Below, piece by piece: positions 1-8,171 of a stretch of 37,268 bases of DNA. This stretch comes from DATJMJ01 sp035503915 (GTDB lineage Bacteria > Actinomycetota > Acidimicrobiia > Acidimicrobiales > Palsa-688): contig DATJSU010000015.1 of NCBI GenBank assembly GCA_035503915.1, positions 1-37,268 on the forward strand, given 5' to 3'. Below the pieces are notes generated by a model that ran no database searches, was not told the DNA's origin, and worked only from the letters and a program-made list of their open reading frames with translations. The position numbers were made by a program, and so were the translations under genes. Positions within the stretch are counted from its first letter, which is position 1. Every line of letters starts with the position of its first letter.

Positions 1-191
1 GCCTCGTCGAGCTGCCTGGCGACCAGTAGAGGGCGGGCGAGATTGGCCCCGCCGGGCTTGAAACCCTGGAAGAACTCGCGCCAGCTCTCGCTTACGCTTT
101 GGGGGTCGCGCCGGAACTGCTCGAACATCTCGTCGACGAGCCAGGCATTAGGCCCGAAGGTTTCCGGGCGCGAATTTGGGTTCTCAGGCAC
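1..191 (-). CDS. kgd: 2-oxoglutarate decarboxylase/dehydrogenase E1 (Kgd), N-terminal end only
   Basis: The reverse strand reads from a GTG at 191 off the left edge of the window, about 63 codons. The peptide contains FGPNAWLVDEMFEQF and SWREFFQGFKPGG, which match the conserved start of E1-type 2-oxoglutarate dehydrogenase, the short helix that docks to the E2 partner. In actinobacteria this family is the multifunctional Kgd protein, which feeds 2-oxoglutarate into the TCA cycle by thiamine-diphosphate-dependent decarboxylation; the catalytic part is outside the window. The GTG is chosen because the family resemblance begins directly after it; upstream in-frame codons (GRLVFV) have no family match. 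The gene diverges from the small CxxC gene at 325. The family call is firm; the exact start is less so. Confidence 0.85.
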   Translation of the reverse strand, partial: MPENPNSRPETFGPNAWLVDEMFEQFRRDPQSVSESWREFFQGFKPGGANLARPLLVARQLDE

Positions 192-244
192 GACAAATAC
201 CAGCCTACCGGCACGAAGTCGCCCGGCCGGGGCGGCTACGGCGG

Positions 245-279
245 CGCCCGAGGCGGCGGCTTGGCTCCCGCCTCGGGCG
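245..279. repeat. Strong GC inverted repeat between kgd and the CxxC gene
   Basis: CGCCCGAGGCGG (245-256) pairs perfectly with CCGCCTCGGGCG (268-279) around an 11-nt loop. It lies in the 133-bp gap between two divergent genes, so it is not at the 3' end of either visible gene. It could form a leader hairpin in either transcript or mark a DNA site. No T-tract follows it on either strand, so it does not look like a standard terminator. Confidence 0.55.
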
Positions 280-324
280 GCTCGGACGGCTCAGGTCGGC
301 GGGCCGGCGCCCGATAAGTGTGCT

Positions 325-558
325 GTGGCTCCGCTAACTCCACTGCTCCCCGTCAGCAGGGCAGTCGTCCGCCTCGTCGAGGCCGGCAACGACGCGGCCT
401 GCGAGCGTTGCCGAACTCCCATCAAGTTCGTGGCGAGGGCAAAAGAGCACCAGGTAATCGCGAATGTCTACGTCGACGGCCGCTGGGACCGTGTCGAGCA
501 CTACCACGAGATCTGCTACGCGCAGATCGGCGAACCGTACGGCCTCATAGGCGCCTGA
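325..558 (+). CDS. Small conserved CxxC protein
   Basis: A 77-residue protein if read from the GTG at 325. The coherent part runs from VVRLVEAG through CERCRTPIKF, VYVDGRWDRVEHYH and EICYAQIGEPYG. The CxxC pair together with the later His-His and Cys suggests a structural zinc site (an inference). I recognise this as a type of small uncharacterised actinobacterial protein, but no function is known to me. The frame stays open upstream to an ATG at 43, but that stretch is antisense to kgd and through the inverted repeat and looks non-coding, so the GTG at 325 is preferred. It diverges from kgd and may share its regulatory region. Confidence 0.6.
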   Translation: MAPLTPLLPVSRAVVRLVEAGNDAACERCRTPIKFVARAKEHQVIANVYVDGRWDRVEHYHEICYAQIGEPYGLIGA

Positions 559-620
559 GCAACCAGTCAGCCCGGCACGGGAGCAACTGCGCGAGCTGCG
601 CCGGTAGGTGGTCGGCCCGC

Positions 621-1235
621 CTAGCCTGCGGCGGGCAAGCGGAGCACCGTCCTGTGCACGACCTCCCAATTGAGGCCATCGCCGCACATGACAACTACCT
701 CGCGGGCCTCGCAATGCAGCGGGAGCTTCTCGGCGATGGCCGCTCCCGCCTCTTCCAGCGAGCTGCTGAGCGCATGGCCTGACAAACCAACGGTGAGGTG
801 GGGCACGACGTCGGGGAACTCGCCCTGCCAGGGCTGAGTCCCGAAACGAGCAGCCAACCTGGCTGTCAACCGCTTGAACGGCTCGGCAGGGTTGGGGGCA
901 AGCCAGAGCACCCTCTCGCCGAACCAAGACACCTTGTCGAGGACGTAACCGAAAGGGGCCTGCTCTGAGAGAAGCTCGTCGAGCTCTTCGAGGTGTGCAG
1001 GCTTGAGCTGCTCTGGGGACACCCAGGGGTAAAGCAGTGTGATGTGCGCCGGTACACCGGTGAGCGCCTTTGGGTCGTGCACAGCCCGCCACTGCCCCAC
1101 GACGGGCTCAGCCTCGGGGACTGGTACCAGCACCGCGCTCTGTGGGCAGGAACTGATGGGTTTGAAGGAGCTCTCGGCAGCGCCCAAAGCGCCTGCGCGC
1201 AGCTCCTCCACGCCCTCGAGCTGTGCCCAAGCCAC
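621..1235 (-). CDS. 2H phosphoesterase / 2'-5' RNA ligase family protein
   Basis: The protein (204 residues from this start) carries the two HxTx signatures of the 2H superfamily: HITL near residue 64 and HLTV near residue 146. These are the paired catalytic histidines that hydrolyse 2',3'-cyclic or 2'-5' phosphodiester bonds in RNA or nucleotides. The substrate here is unknown. The first 30 or so residues look unlike the family, which usually begins close to the SAVLVPVPEAEP stretch; a GTG near 1133 is a plausible alternative start. The gene lies downstream of the ligase gene on the same strand with a 65-bp gap. Confidence 0.8.
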   Translation of the reverse strand: MAWAQLEGVEELRAGALGAAESSFKPISSCPQSAVLVPVPEAEPVVGQWRAVHDPKALTGVPAHITLLYPWVSPEQLKPAHLEELDELLSEQAPFGYVLDKVSWFGERVLWLAPNPAEPFKRLTARLAARFGTQPWQGEFPDVVPHLTVGLSGHALSSSLEEAGAAIAEKLPLHCEAREVVVMCGDGLNWEVVHRTVLRLPAAG

Positions 1236-1300
1236 CTAGTTAACGCTACTGCTGTCCTACCGGCACTTGCCATCGGCGCTGCTCAGGGCGCTCTTTACGG

Positions 1301-2584
1301 CTAGGCCTGCTCTCCCGCCGCCACGACGACCCCAGCCCCGAAGACGTCCGCCAACAGGTACGGCACGACGGCGCCCAGCTGCTCGTACGTGCAGCTCCGG
1401 GGAGCCCGGTCGGGGCGCCAGCGACGGAACTGAGCAGTGTGCCGGAGCCGGTCCCCCTGCAGGTGCTCATAGGAAGCCTCGACGACGAGCTCGGGCCGGA
1501 GCGCCTCGAAGGAAAGGTCTTTGGTCGCGTTCCATCTGCTCCGCGCGCCCGGCAGCCGCCCTCCTGCCTCCTCCCCAGCTGCAGCCCACTGGGCCCAGGG
1601 GTGCTCGGCCAACCCTCGGCCGGGCAAGGCCCGGTAGGGCGCGAGGAACGCGGCCAGCTCACGGCGTTGGGTTGCTGGGAAAGCGCCGATCACCCCGACA
1701 TGGCAAAGGTTGCCCGCGGGGTCATAAAGCCCGAGCATCAACGAGCCCACCTCTTCAACGCCACCAACGCCCCTCTCCCCGCCCGCCGCGCCTGCGGCCT
1801 GGCCCCGACGAGCGCTCTCCGCACGCACCGCAGACGCCCGGTAACGGCGGAAACCGGCCACGACGAACTCGGCTGTCCGTTCGTGCTTCACCTTCACCAT
1901 TGAGCGTTTGCCTTCCAGGTACTTCAGGTCGCCAGGCTTGGCGACAACGCCATCGAGGCCGGCGCCCTCGAAGATCTCGAACCACTCCTGCGCCTCGGCG
2001 GCACTGCGCGTGGCGGGCGTCAGGTGCACTTGCCCCACCCCAGCCGCGCGGCCCCCGGCGCCTTGGGAGAGCACGCCATTTTGGGCAAGGCAACCCTCCA
2101 AGAGCCTCCGGCGTTCCCCGAAAGGTTCTCCCCGCAGGTCGCGCTCACCGAGTGCCAGCAAGTCGAAGCCCACAAACGAGGCGGGAGTGCTTTTTGCGAG
2201 CAACCGCACCCTGCTTTCGGCCGGGTGGACCCGCTGGCTGAGGGCGTCAAAGTCAAGGCCCTTGGGCCCCGCGACGACAACCTCCCCGTCGACAACCGCT
2301 CTTTCGGGCAAGAACCGGCGCACCGCCTCGACAACCTCGGGGAAATAGCGAGTTAGCGGCAGCTCGTTGCGGCTGCCAAGCTCCACGTCGTCGCCGTTGC
2401 GGAAAATAATGCAACGAAACCCGTCCCATTTTGGCTCATAAATGAAATCGCCAAGCGGGAGGGCGCGCGACAACTTGGCGAGCATGGGCGAGACGGGTGG
2501 GGGGACCGGGAGGTCGGCAAGGCTCAATGCCGGCTCGCTCGCAGCCTTGGCTGGCCTTCGGGCGCCGGCATTACCCGCCGGCAC
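1301..2584 (-). CDS. ligC: ATP-dependent DNA ligase (LigC-type)
   Basis: Motif I of nucleotidyltransferases is intact as YEPKWDGFR, with the lysine near residue 52 that would carry AMP. Later motifs are recognisable: VDGEVVV (about 98), GLDGVVAK (about 210) and MVKVKH (about 228). A C-terminal OB-fold region follows with QFRRWRPDRAPRSC. The length of 427 residues is slightly above the roughly 350 of mycobacterial LigC, partly from an Ala/Gly-rich insert near residue 265. The family seals nicks using ATP and works in short-patch or end-joining repair. The GTG start at 2584 overlaps the malQ stop by 14 bp, suggesting translational coupling; a start nearer residue 34 (MLAKL) is also possible. 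Confidence 0.88.
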   Translation of the reverse strand: MPAGNAGARRPAKAASEPALSLADLPVPPPVSPMLAKLSRALPLGDFIYEPKWDGFRCIIFRNGDDVELGSRNELPLTRYFPEVVEAVRRFLPERAVVDGEVVVAGPKGLDFDALSQRVHPAESRVRLLAKSTPASFVGFDLLALGERDLRGEPFGERRRLLEGCLAQNGVLSQGAGGRAAGVGQVHLTPATRSAAEAQEWFEIFEGAGLDGVVAKPGDLKYLEGKRSMVKVKHERTAEFVVAGFRRYRASAVRAESARRGQAAGAAGGERGVGGVEEVGSLMLGLYDPAGNLCHVGVIGAFPATQRRELAAFLAPYRALPGRGLAEHPWAQWAAAGEEAGGRLPGARSRWNATKDLSFEALRPELVVEASYEHLQGDRLRHTAQFRRWRPDRAPRSCTYEQLGAVVPYLLADVFGAGVVVAAGEQA

Positions 2585-4448
2585 CGCTCAGGTGGCGGGC
2601 AATGGCCGCGGCGAGCTGGTTCTGCTCCAGCTCTTCGAGCGGGAGGGGCAACGACAAGCACCAGTTGGGCCATTGCGCGATCGTACCGGGCATGTTCGGG
2701 CGCTCCTCGACGGCGAGCGCGTCCTCGAGCCCGGCCACGAGGAACGAGCAGGGGGCCTCGGAAAGCGCTTCGTACGTCGCCGATATGACCTCGTCCAGGG
2801 GCCGGTCGTCGCCAGAGCCTGTCCACTCTGAAAGGCGGCTTCGCAAAGCGGCAGAACTTTCCTCGTTCACCGCCATCCCGATCCTTCTTTGCGCCGCGAC
2901 GTCGGCACCTGTCCAGACGCCGGCCACCGTCGGCAAGTCGTGTGTCGTTACCGCACCGAGCGCTTGCGCCGGCCACTCACGGGGAGGCTGCGGCTCGAAC
3001 CAGAACAACTTGTAGGACATGACCCCGCTGCCTGCCAGGACCTCCCTCACGTAGTCCTCGACCGTGCCAAGGTCTTCTCCCACGACACAAGCCCCTGCCC
3101 GCACAGCCTCTAAGCGGAGCAGCCGCACCATGTCCTCCCAGGGGTAACGCACATATGTCCCAACGGAGGGCTCCTCGCCGAGGGGCACCCAAAACAGCCG
3201 GAACAACCCCATCACATGGTCGACGCGGAGCGCGCCTGCCGGCCGTAGGACAGCTCGCAGCGTCTCGAGGTACGGCTCGTAGCCAACCGCACGGAGCCTC
3301 CAGGGGTCCCAGGGAGGCAGCCCCCAGTCTTGGCCGGCCGGGTTGAAGTCGTCGGGCGGTGCGCCGACCCTCATGTCGAGCGCAAAAACGTCCTGCCAAA
3401 GCCATGCATCTGCGCCGCAACCATCAGCCCCGACAGCAAGGTCGCACATGAGGCGGACGCCTGTACCCTCCGTCGCGGCGCCAAGTTGGGCCTCGCAAAG
3501 CCATTGCAGCCAGCCGTGGTAGCGCTTGCGGGCTCTCCCCTCCTCGGAGCTCGCGAACGCAGCGAGGCCCGGGCCGTCAGGGCGCCGCAATTGCTCTGGC
3601 CAATGCTGCCAGGGGACGCCATGCACGTCCGCAAGCGCGCAAAACGACGTGTAATTGTCCAAGATCGCTCCTGCTCTTTGGAGATAAGCCTCGAAGCGCG
3701 GGTCTTCGTTCTCTTCGAAGCACATGAAAAGCCGCTCCAGAGCTTCAGATTTGAGCGCCCATACCCGAGCGCGGTCAATGAGGCGCTCATTGTTGAGGGC
3801 ACGCGCCTTTTGGCCAAGATCGGAGGTACCTGCATCTCCTGCCGCACCCGGGACATCTTCCACGTTTATATAGAGAGGGTTGATGAAACACCGCGAGCTT
3901 GGGAAATAGGGGCTCGGTTCGGGCACGGGCCCGGGCGCTGGGGCATGCAAGGGGTTGAGCAGCACGAAACTGGCTCCGCTGCCCCCCGCCCAATGGACCA
4001 GGCGCCGCAAGTCAGCGAAGTCGCCGATGCCCCAGCTGGCATTGGAACGGGCGGAATAGAGCTGAACTGCCCATCCCCAGCTGCGCGCAGGGGGAGGTGC
4101 TGGGCAGCGGGAAGGACAGACGGCGATGGAGAGGGACTGCACCCCGTCGGCGCTCTGGAAGCGGTGGTAACCGAGAGGGAGGCGGCCGACCTCCCGAGAG
4201 CCGCCGGCAGCGACCGAGCCGCCGCCCTCGAGGTCGAGCTTGCCTTCGGGCAGGGCCGGCAAGGGGCCATCTTCGTCGACGGTGATGAGCGGTGCCGCGA
4301 AGGGAGGGGCTGGCGCGTCGGCTCCCATGCTCGCAAGCACAGAGGCCGTCGTCTCGCCAGGGACATCGTGCCAATGTCCCGACACGTCCCAATAACCCTG
4401 GCAAAGCCCCCAAGCGTCAGGGTTGGCGGGGAGGGTCATCCGGTTCAT
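2571..4448 (-). CDS. malQ: 4-alpha-glucanotransferase (amylomaltase)
   Basis: MalQ transfers alpha-1,4-glucan chains between maltodextrins in the cytoplasm (GH77). The family signatures are clear: WAVQLYSARSNASWGIGDF, SPYFPSSRCFINPLY, the nucleophile region RVDHVMGLFRLFW, the acid/base loop GEDLGTVEDYV and TTHDLPTVAG near the C-terminus. From the ATG at 4448 the protein is 625 residues, usual for the family with its N-terminal beta domain. The frame remains open upstream to 4985, but that part is antisense to the DUF72 gene and Arg-rich, so it is excluded. A second ATG lies three codons in (4439). The gene diverges from the DUF72 gene and overlaps the ligase gene downstream. Confidence 0.93.
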   Translation of the reverse strand: MNRMTLPANPDAWGLCQGYWDVSGHWHDVPGETTASVLASMGADAPAPPFAAPLITVDEDGPLPALPEGKLDLEGGGSVAAGGSREVGRLPLGYHRFQSADGVQSLSIAVCPSRCPAPPPARSWGWAVQLYSARSNASWGIGDFADLRRLVHWAGGSGASFVLLNPLHAPAPGPVPEPSPYFPSSRCFINPLYINVEDVPGAAGDAGTSDLGQKARALNNERLIDRARVWALKSEALERLFMCFEENEDPRFEAYLQRAGAILDNYTSFCALADVHGVPWQHWPEQLRRPDGPGLAAFASSEEGRARKRYHGWLQWLCEAQLGAATEGTGVRLMCDLAVGADGCGADAWLWQDVFALDMRVGAPPDDFNPAGQDWGLPPWDPWRLRAVGYEPYLETLRAVLRPAGALRVDHVMGLFRLFWVPLGEEPSVGTYVRYPWEDMVRLLRLEAVRAGACVVGEDLGTVEDYVREVLAGSGVMSYKLFWFEPQPPREWPAQALGAVTTHDLPTVAGVWTGADVAAQRRIGMAVNEESSAALRSRLSEWTGSGDDRPLDEVISATYEALSEAPCSFLVAGLEDALAVEERPNMPGTIAQWPNWCLSLPLPLEELEQNQLAAAIARHLSGAGG

Positions 4449-4547
4449 TTTTTCACGCCGCCGGGATCTGTCGTGCTTGGTCGGCCGTTCTTCTCCCCTC
4501 CGTGGCGGGCCCACGGGCCGCCGGTGTGAGGGCCATAAGCTTGGGGG

Positions 4548-5570
4548 GTGGCAGGACCGCAGGCGGTTGCCTTCGCCGGCGCAGCGGCAGGTGTGCAAGT
4601 GGGCGGCAGCCAGGTTCTCGCTGGGACGACGTCGTGGGCGGACCGTTCGCTCGTGGCGGACGGTTCCTTCTACCCCTCGCGCTCGCTCACGGCGGCTGAG
4701 CGCCTCTCCTACTACGCTCGCCGCCTCCCCCTGACTGAGGTCGCGACCACCTACCGGTTCCCCCCGACACCGGAAGTCTCCCAGCGCTGGGCTGCCCTCA
4801 CTCCTCCCGGCTTCACGATGGACGTTCGCGCTTGGTCGTTGCTTTCGGGCGCGCCCACTTGGCCTGAATCTCTCTGGCCGGACCTGCAGCGTTACATGAG
4901 GCCCCCGCGGACCGAAAGCGCCAAGCTCTACAGGGGGCACCTTCCCGATGACGTCGTCGAGGAGTGCTGGGAGAGGTTCCTCCACTCGATCAAGCCCCTA
5001 AAGGACGCTGGGCGCCTCGGAGCCGTGACCTTCCATTTCCCTTCTTGGTTCAAACCGCGGCCCACTTCCTGGGAAGAGCTGGCGGCGCTGCAGAGCAGGA
5101 CCGACGGCTTCGAGGTGGCGGTCCAGCTCGCGAGTGAGCGCTGGTTGGAGGGCGGCACATGCGAGCAAACCTTGGGTTTTTTGGAAGAGCTCGGGCTCGG
5201 CTTCGTCGTCCAGGTCGAGCCGGACGGGTCAGCGCCGGTCGTGGCTGCGACATCCGATGTCGCCATTGTGCGTTTCAATGGCCGCCGCTACCAAGCCTGG
5301 GAAGAGACAAGGGCGGCAAGGGGCCAGCCCGAAGAGGCCCCCGCAAGGGCCGCCACCAGCGCCGTCGAATTGCCTGGACCGGCTCCGGACGAGGTCGCTT
5401 GGTGGTCGTACCGCTACAGCGACGAGGAGCTAGCGGCCTTGGTGCCCGCAGTCAAGGACCTTGCCTCCTGTACCGAACAGGTCCACCTGATCATGGACAA
5501 CTGCTGGCGCGCGGATGCTGTCGACAACGCAGCGACCCTAATGGAGCTGGTTGGGCGCGGGTCCCCATAA
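4548..5570 (+). CDS. DUF72 (YecE-like) family protein
   Basis: A TIM-barrel-like DUF72 protein of unknown biochemical function. The hallmark N-terminal strand is GTTSWADRSLV, followed by AERLSYYARRLPLTEVATT and RFPPTPEVSQRWAALTP; the C-terminal half has VRFNGRRYQAW and WWSYRYSDEELAAL, then HLIMDNCWRADAVDNA. Length is 340 residues from the GTG at 4548. Family members usually begin a few residues before the GTTSW strand, so GTG codons at 4593 or 4599 may be the true start. The gene diverges from malQ and precedes the RecB-like nuclease on the same strand. Confidence 0.85.
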   Translation: MAGPQAVAFAGAAAGVQVGGSQVLAGTTSWADRSLVADGSFYPSRSLTAAERLSYYARRLPLTEVATTYRFPPTPEVSQRWAALTPPGFTMDVRAWSLLSGAPTWPESLWPDLQRYMRPPRTESAKLYRGHLPDDVVEECWERFLHSIKPLKDAGRLGAVTFHFPSWFKPRPTSWEELAALQSRTDGFEVAVQLASERWLEGGTCEQTLGFLEELGLGFVVQVEPDGSAPVVAATSDVAIVRFNGRRYQAWEETRAARGQPEEAPARAATSAVELPGPAPDEVAWWSYRYSDEELAALVPAVKDLASCTEQVHLIMDNCWRADAVDNAATLMELVGRGSP

Positions 5571-5601
5571 TGGTCGGCGTCGATAGTTAGCCTTTGGTGC
5601 G

Positions 5602-6480
5602 ATGTCGCTGCAGCTTCCGGGGTCACTCACGCCTTCCAAGGTGACCACCTTCAAGGAGTGCGCCCTCGCCTTCAGGCTTTCGGCGATAGACAAGCTCCCT
5701 GAGCGCCCAAACCTGCACGCCTTCAAAGGCACCGTGGTGCACCGCGCCCTCGAGCTGTTGATGTGGGAGGAGGCGCCAGGCCAACGGACGCGCGAGGCCG
5801 CCTTTTCCAAACTGGACAGGGCGCTCGATGAGCTCTTGGTGAGCGACGAGGGTGGGGCGCTCGGGCTTGCCGGGGAAGGTCTCGCTGAGTTCACCGAGGA
5901 CGCCCGCCAGCTCGTCGGTAACGAGTTCGTGCTCGAAGACCCAAACGAGATAAGGGTTATTGGCACGGAGCTGCGGCTACAGGTCGACCTCGGCCTGCGC
6001 CTGCGAGGCATCATCGACCGATTGGAGCTCGACAGCGACGGCGAGCTCGTCGTCACGGACTACAAGACCGGCAGGGCGCCGGGGGTAAGCCAGGAGCAGT
6101 CGAGGCTGGGGGGAGTCCACTTCTACGCCTTTTTGTGCGAGCAAGTGCTCGGCAAGCGACCGGTGCGCGTCCAGCTTTTCCACCTACGTGAGCCACTGGC
6201 GATCTCGACCACTCCCGACGACCAATCGATTGCAGGGCTCGAGAGGCAGGCGTCGGCGATATGGGCGGCGATATTGCGCGCCTGCTCGATGGAGGATTTC
6301 CGGCCAAAGCCCGGGCCACTTTGTGAGTGGTGCGGCTACCACGCGTATTGCCCAGCAGTGGGGGGTGACCTTTCCCTCGTGCCGCTCGCACGCCCGGGCG
6401 CCGCAGGAGGGGAGGCGGTCGCCTCAGGGGATGGCAGGGACCTCAGGCTGTTCGGTGCCCCTATCGCTGCCACCCCGTGA
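5602..6480 (+). CDS. RecB-family exonuclease with Fe-S-type cysteines (PD-(D/E)XK)
   Basis: The 292-residue protein has the RecB/Cas4-type nuclease arrangement. An early Cys sits in FKECALAF (about 20) with the GTVVHRALE helix after it. The metal-binding core follows as GIIDRLELDSDGELVVTDYK, with Asp and DxK. A C-terminal cluster CEWCGYHAYC supplies three more cysteines, the usual four for an iron-sulfur cluster. Such proteins are single-strand DNA exonucleases; standalone actinobacterial versions are common and mostly uncharacterised. No helicase or CRISPR gene is nearby, so a general repair role is more likely than adaptation. Its TGA overlaps the GTG of the next gene by 4 bp. Confidence 0.87.
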   Translation: MSLQLPGSLTPSKVTTFKECALAFRLSAIDKLPERPNLHAFKGTVVHRALELLMWEEAPGQRTREAAFSKLDRALDELLVSDEGGALGLAGEGLAEFTEDARQLVGNEFVLEDPNEIRVIGTELRLQVDLGLRLRGIIDRLELDSDGELVVTDYKTGRAPGVSQEQSRLGGVHFYAFLCEQVLGKRPVRVQLFHLREPLAISTTPDDQSIAGLERQASAIWAAILRACSMEDFRPKPGPLCEWCGYHAYCPAVGGDLSLVPLARPGAAGGEAVASGDGRDLRLFGAPIAATP

Positions 6481-7154
6481 GCAGCCTCTTTGGTTGCGGC
6501 CAAGCGGTCTGGTTGCGGCTCACCGGCGCGCCCAAGGGGTACGGGCGCGTGGGACCGCCAAATGGTTGCGACCCGGCTCGCCGCGAAAGGGTACAAGCGT
6601 TCAGGGAAGCCATCGCCAGCTTTGACGAAAGAGCCGACAAGTACTTCGAGGCGCACCTTCGGGGAAGGCCCGTGGCCGACCGCGTCATGTACGCCGCCAG
6701 CGCTGCAGGGGACCATGGGCTCATATGGGCGGTGCTCGCCGGGGTGGAGGGAGCCCTGAGCCCCGAGGGGCCGAGCCTGCGCCCTCTGGCGAGAGCCTCT
6801 GCAGCCCTGGTGACGGAGTCCATCGTGGTCAACGGGCTGGTCAAGCTCGGTTTCCGCCGGCAACGCCCGGAGCGCAGCGACCCTCCCCCGCTCCCATTGC
6901 GGGTGCCCATCACGAGCAGCTTCCCAAGCGGGCACGCCAGCAGCGCCTTCTTTGCCGCCGCGCTTCTCCGTCGAGGTTCGACCTTGTGGTTGTACTACCC
7001 ACTCGCGGTAGTCGTCGCCTCGAGCCGGGTGCACGTGCGGATCCATTACGCCTCAGACGTGGTAGGGGGAGCTTTGCTCGGGGCAGCTTTGGGTGAACTA
7101 GCCAGGCGTGCCTTTCCTGTTTGGGGGAGCGGGCAAAGGGGCATGGAACAATAG
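6477..7154 (+). CDS. PAP2-superfamily phosphatase
   Basis: All three PAP2 phosphatase motifs are present: KLGFRRQRPER (motif 1), SFPSGHASSAF (motif 2, catalytic His) and SRVHVRIHYASD (motif 3, nucleophile His and Asp). Hydrophobic stretches around motifs 2 and 3 predict a membrane protein. The family dephosphorylates lipid phosphates such as undecaprenyl pyrophosphate or phosphatidic acid; the substrate cannot be told from sequence. The start is a GTG at 6477 overlapping the nuclease stop (GTGA), which indicates coupling. The first 30 residues are weakly conserved, so a later start is possible. Confidence 0.88.
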   Translation: MSSLFGCGQAVWLRLTGAPKGYGRVGPPNGCDPARRERVQAFREAIASFDERADKYFEAHLRGRPVADRVMYAASAAGDHGLIWAVLAGVEGALSPEGPSLRPLARASAALVTESIVVNGLVKLGFRRQRPERSDPPPLPLRVPITSSFPSGHASSAFFAAALLRRGSTLWLYYPLAVVVASSRVHVRIHYASDVVGGALLGAALGELARRAFPVWGSGQRGMEQ

Positions 7155-7179
7155 GCACTGCGGGCGCGTTGTACCTTTT

Positions 7180-7782
7180 ATGCCGTCGAAGTTCGAAGTT
7201 ACCTGGGATTATTTGTGCCCCTTCGCCCGCAACGCACACGAGCACCTGGTCGCCGCCCTGCAGGCCGGCGCTGGTTGGGAGACGCGGTTCAGGTTCTTCT
7301 CGCTGGCGCAAGCTCACACGCCCGAAGGACAAGAGCCCGTTTGGAGTGAGCCCACAAGCAACCCTGGTGTGCTGGCAGGTTTCGCGGGCATCGTCGTGCG
7401 CGACCGTTACCCGGAGAACTTTTTTGACGCGCATTTGGCTCTCTTTTCCGCACGCCATGACGAGAGCAAGGACCTCCGGGACCCTGCTGTCGTAGAGGCT
7501 GCGCTGAACGGGGTGGGGCTGGACGGGGCGGCCATCGTCGACGAAGCCCGGGGCACATGGCCCGCAGAGGTCGCTCGCAAGGAGCACGAGGAGTCCGTGC
7601 AACGCTGGGACGTCTTCGGCGTGCCTACTTTCATCGCTGACGAAAAGGCAGTCTTCGTAAGGCTCATGCACCGTCCCGGCGGCGACGCGAAACTGGCAGA
7701 ACGCAGCATCGAGCGGGTGCTGGACCTGGTCGACGAGTACCCCGAGCTCAACGAGTACAAGTTCACCCGGGTGGGCCGGTAG
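7180..7782 (+). CDS. DsbA/FrnE-like thioredoxin-fold protein with a single active-site Cys
   Basis: The N-terminus reads FEVTWDYLCPFA followed by a helix, as in DsbA/FrnE and mycothiol-dependent nitroreductase (Rv2466c) families; the late cis-proline loop is FGVPTFIA. The active-site motif is CPFA instead of CPxC, so the resolving cysteine is missing. That favours a monothiol, glutaredoxin-like or isomerase-like role over a dithiol oxidase (inference). No signal peptide is seen, so it is probably cytoplasmic. The ATG at 7180 is chosen because the fold starts directly after it; the upstream in-frame ATG at 7108 lies inside the PAP2 gene. Length is 200 residues. Confidence 0.8.
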   Translation: MPSKFEVTWDYLCPFARNAHEHLVAALQAGAGWETRFRFFSLAQAHTPEGQEPVWSEPTSNPGVLAGFAGIVVRDRYPENFFDAHLALFSARHDESKDLRDPAVVEAALNGVGLDGAAIVDEARGTWPAEVARKEHEESVQRWDVFGVPTFIADEKAVFVRLMHRPGGDAKLAERSIERVLDLVDEYPELNEYKFTRVGR

Positions 7783-7880
7783 CACTTGCCCATGGGTGGG
7801 CCAAATAGGTGCGGCACCAGGAGACCGGGCCATTAGATGGGGAAGGCATAACGGTCACACCCCCTGGGCATGATGAAGGT

Positions 7881-8138
7881 ATGGGACAACAAGGGCTGAC
7901 CATGGGCACGACGAGCACATCGGAGACTGGCGGTTCCGAGAGCGAGCTGTGGCAACAACCCGAGCTGCTGGCGCAGCCGCCTAAGTTCCAACTCGAGCCG
8001 CCCAAAAAGACCAGCAAGTCAGGCGAGCGCATCCGCCAAGCAGGGCTTATTGGCATAGCCGAGGCCCGGGCGGCGCTCGCTGAGGCCGCCCGGCGGGCGC
8101 AGGCACGAGCCGAGAGCCGTGCCAACGAGGCCGCATAA
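7881..8138 (+). CDS. Small hypothetical protein, Ala/Arg-rich C-terminus
   Basis: An 85-residue ORF from an ATG preceded by GATGAAGGT, a fair ribosome-binding site. The N-terminal half is polar and low in hydrophobics (LWQQPELLAQPPKF); the C-terminal third, from AGLIGIAEARAALAEAARRA, should form one amphipathic helix. No family is recognised. An earlier in-frame ATG at 7809 would add 24 residues without a better site. It lies between the DsbA-like gene and the deacetylase gene on the same strand. Confidence 0.5.
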   Translation: MGQQGLTMGTTSTSETGGSESELWQQPELLAQPPKFQLEPPKKTSKSGERIRQAGLIGIAEARAALAEAARRAQARAESRANEAA

Positions 8139-8171
8139 GGCACTGCCCGCGGTCCTAGTACCGTTCGGTGA

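Noticed and set aside
4449..4985. Upstream extension of the malQ frame to a start at 4985
   Set aside because: It is antisense to the DUF72 gene, Arg-rich, and unlike any MalQ N-terminus; the MalQ-like sequence starts at 4448.
5602..6480. Cas4 of a CRISPR system
   Set aside because: No repeats or other cas genes are in the window; standalone RecB-like Fe-S nucleases are common in actinobacteria.
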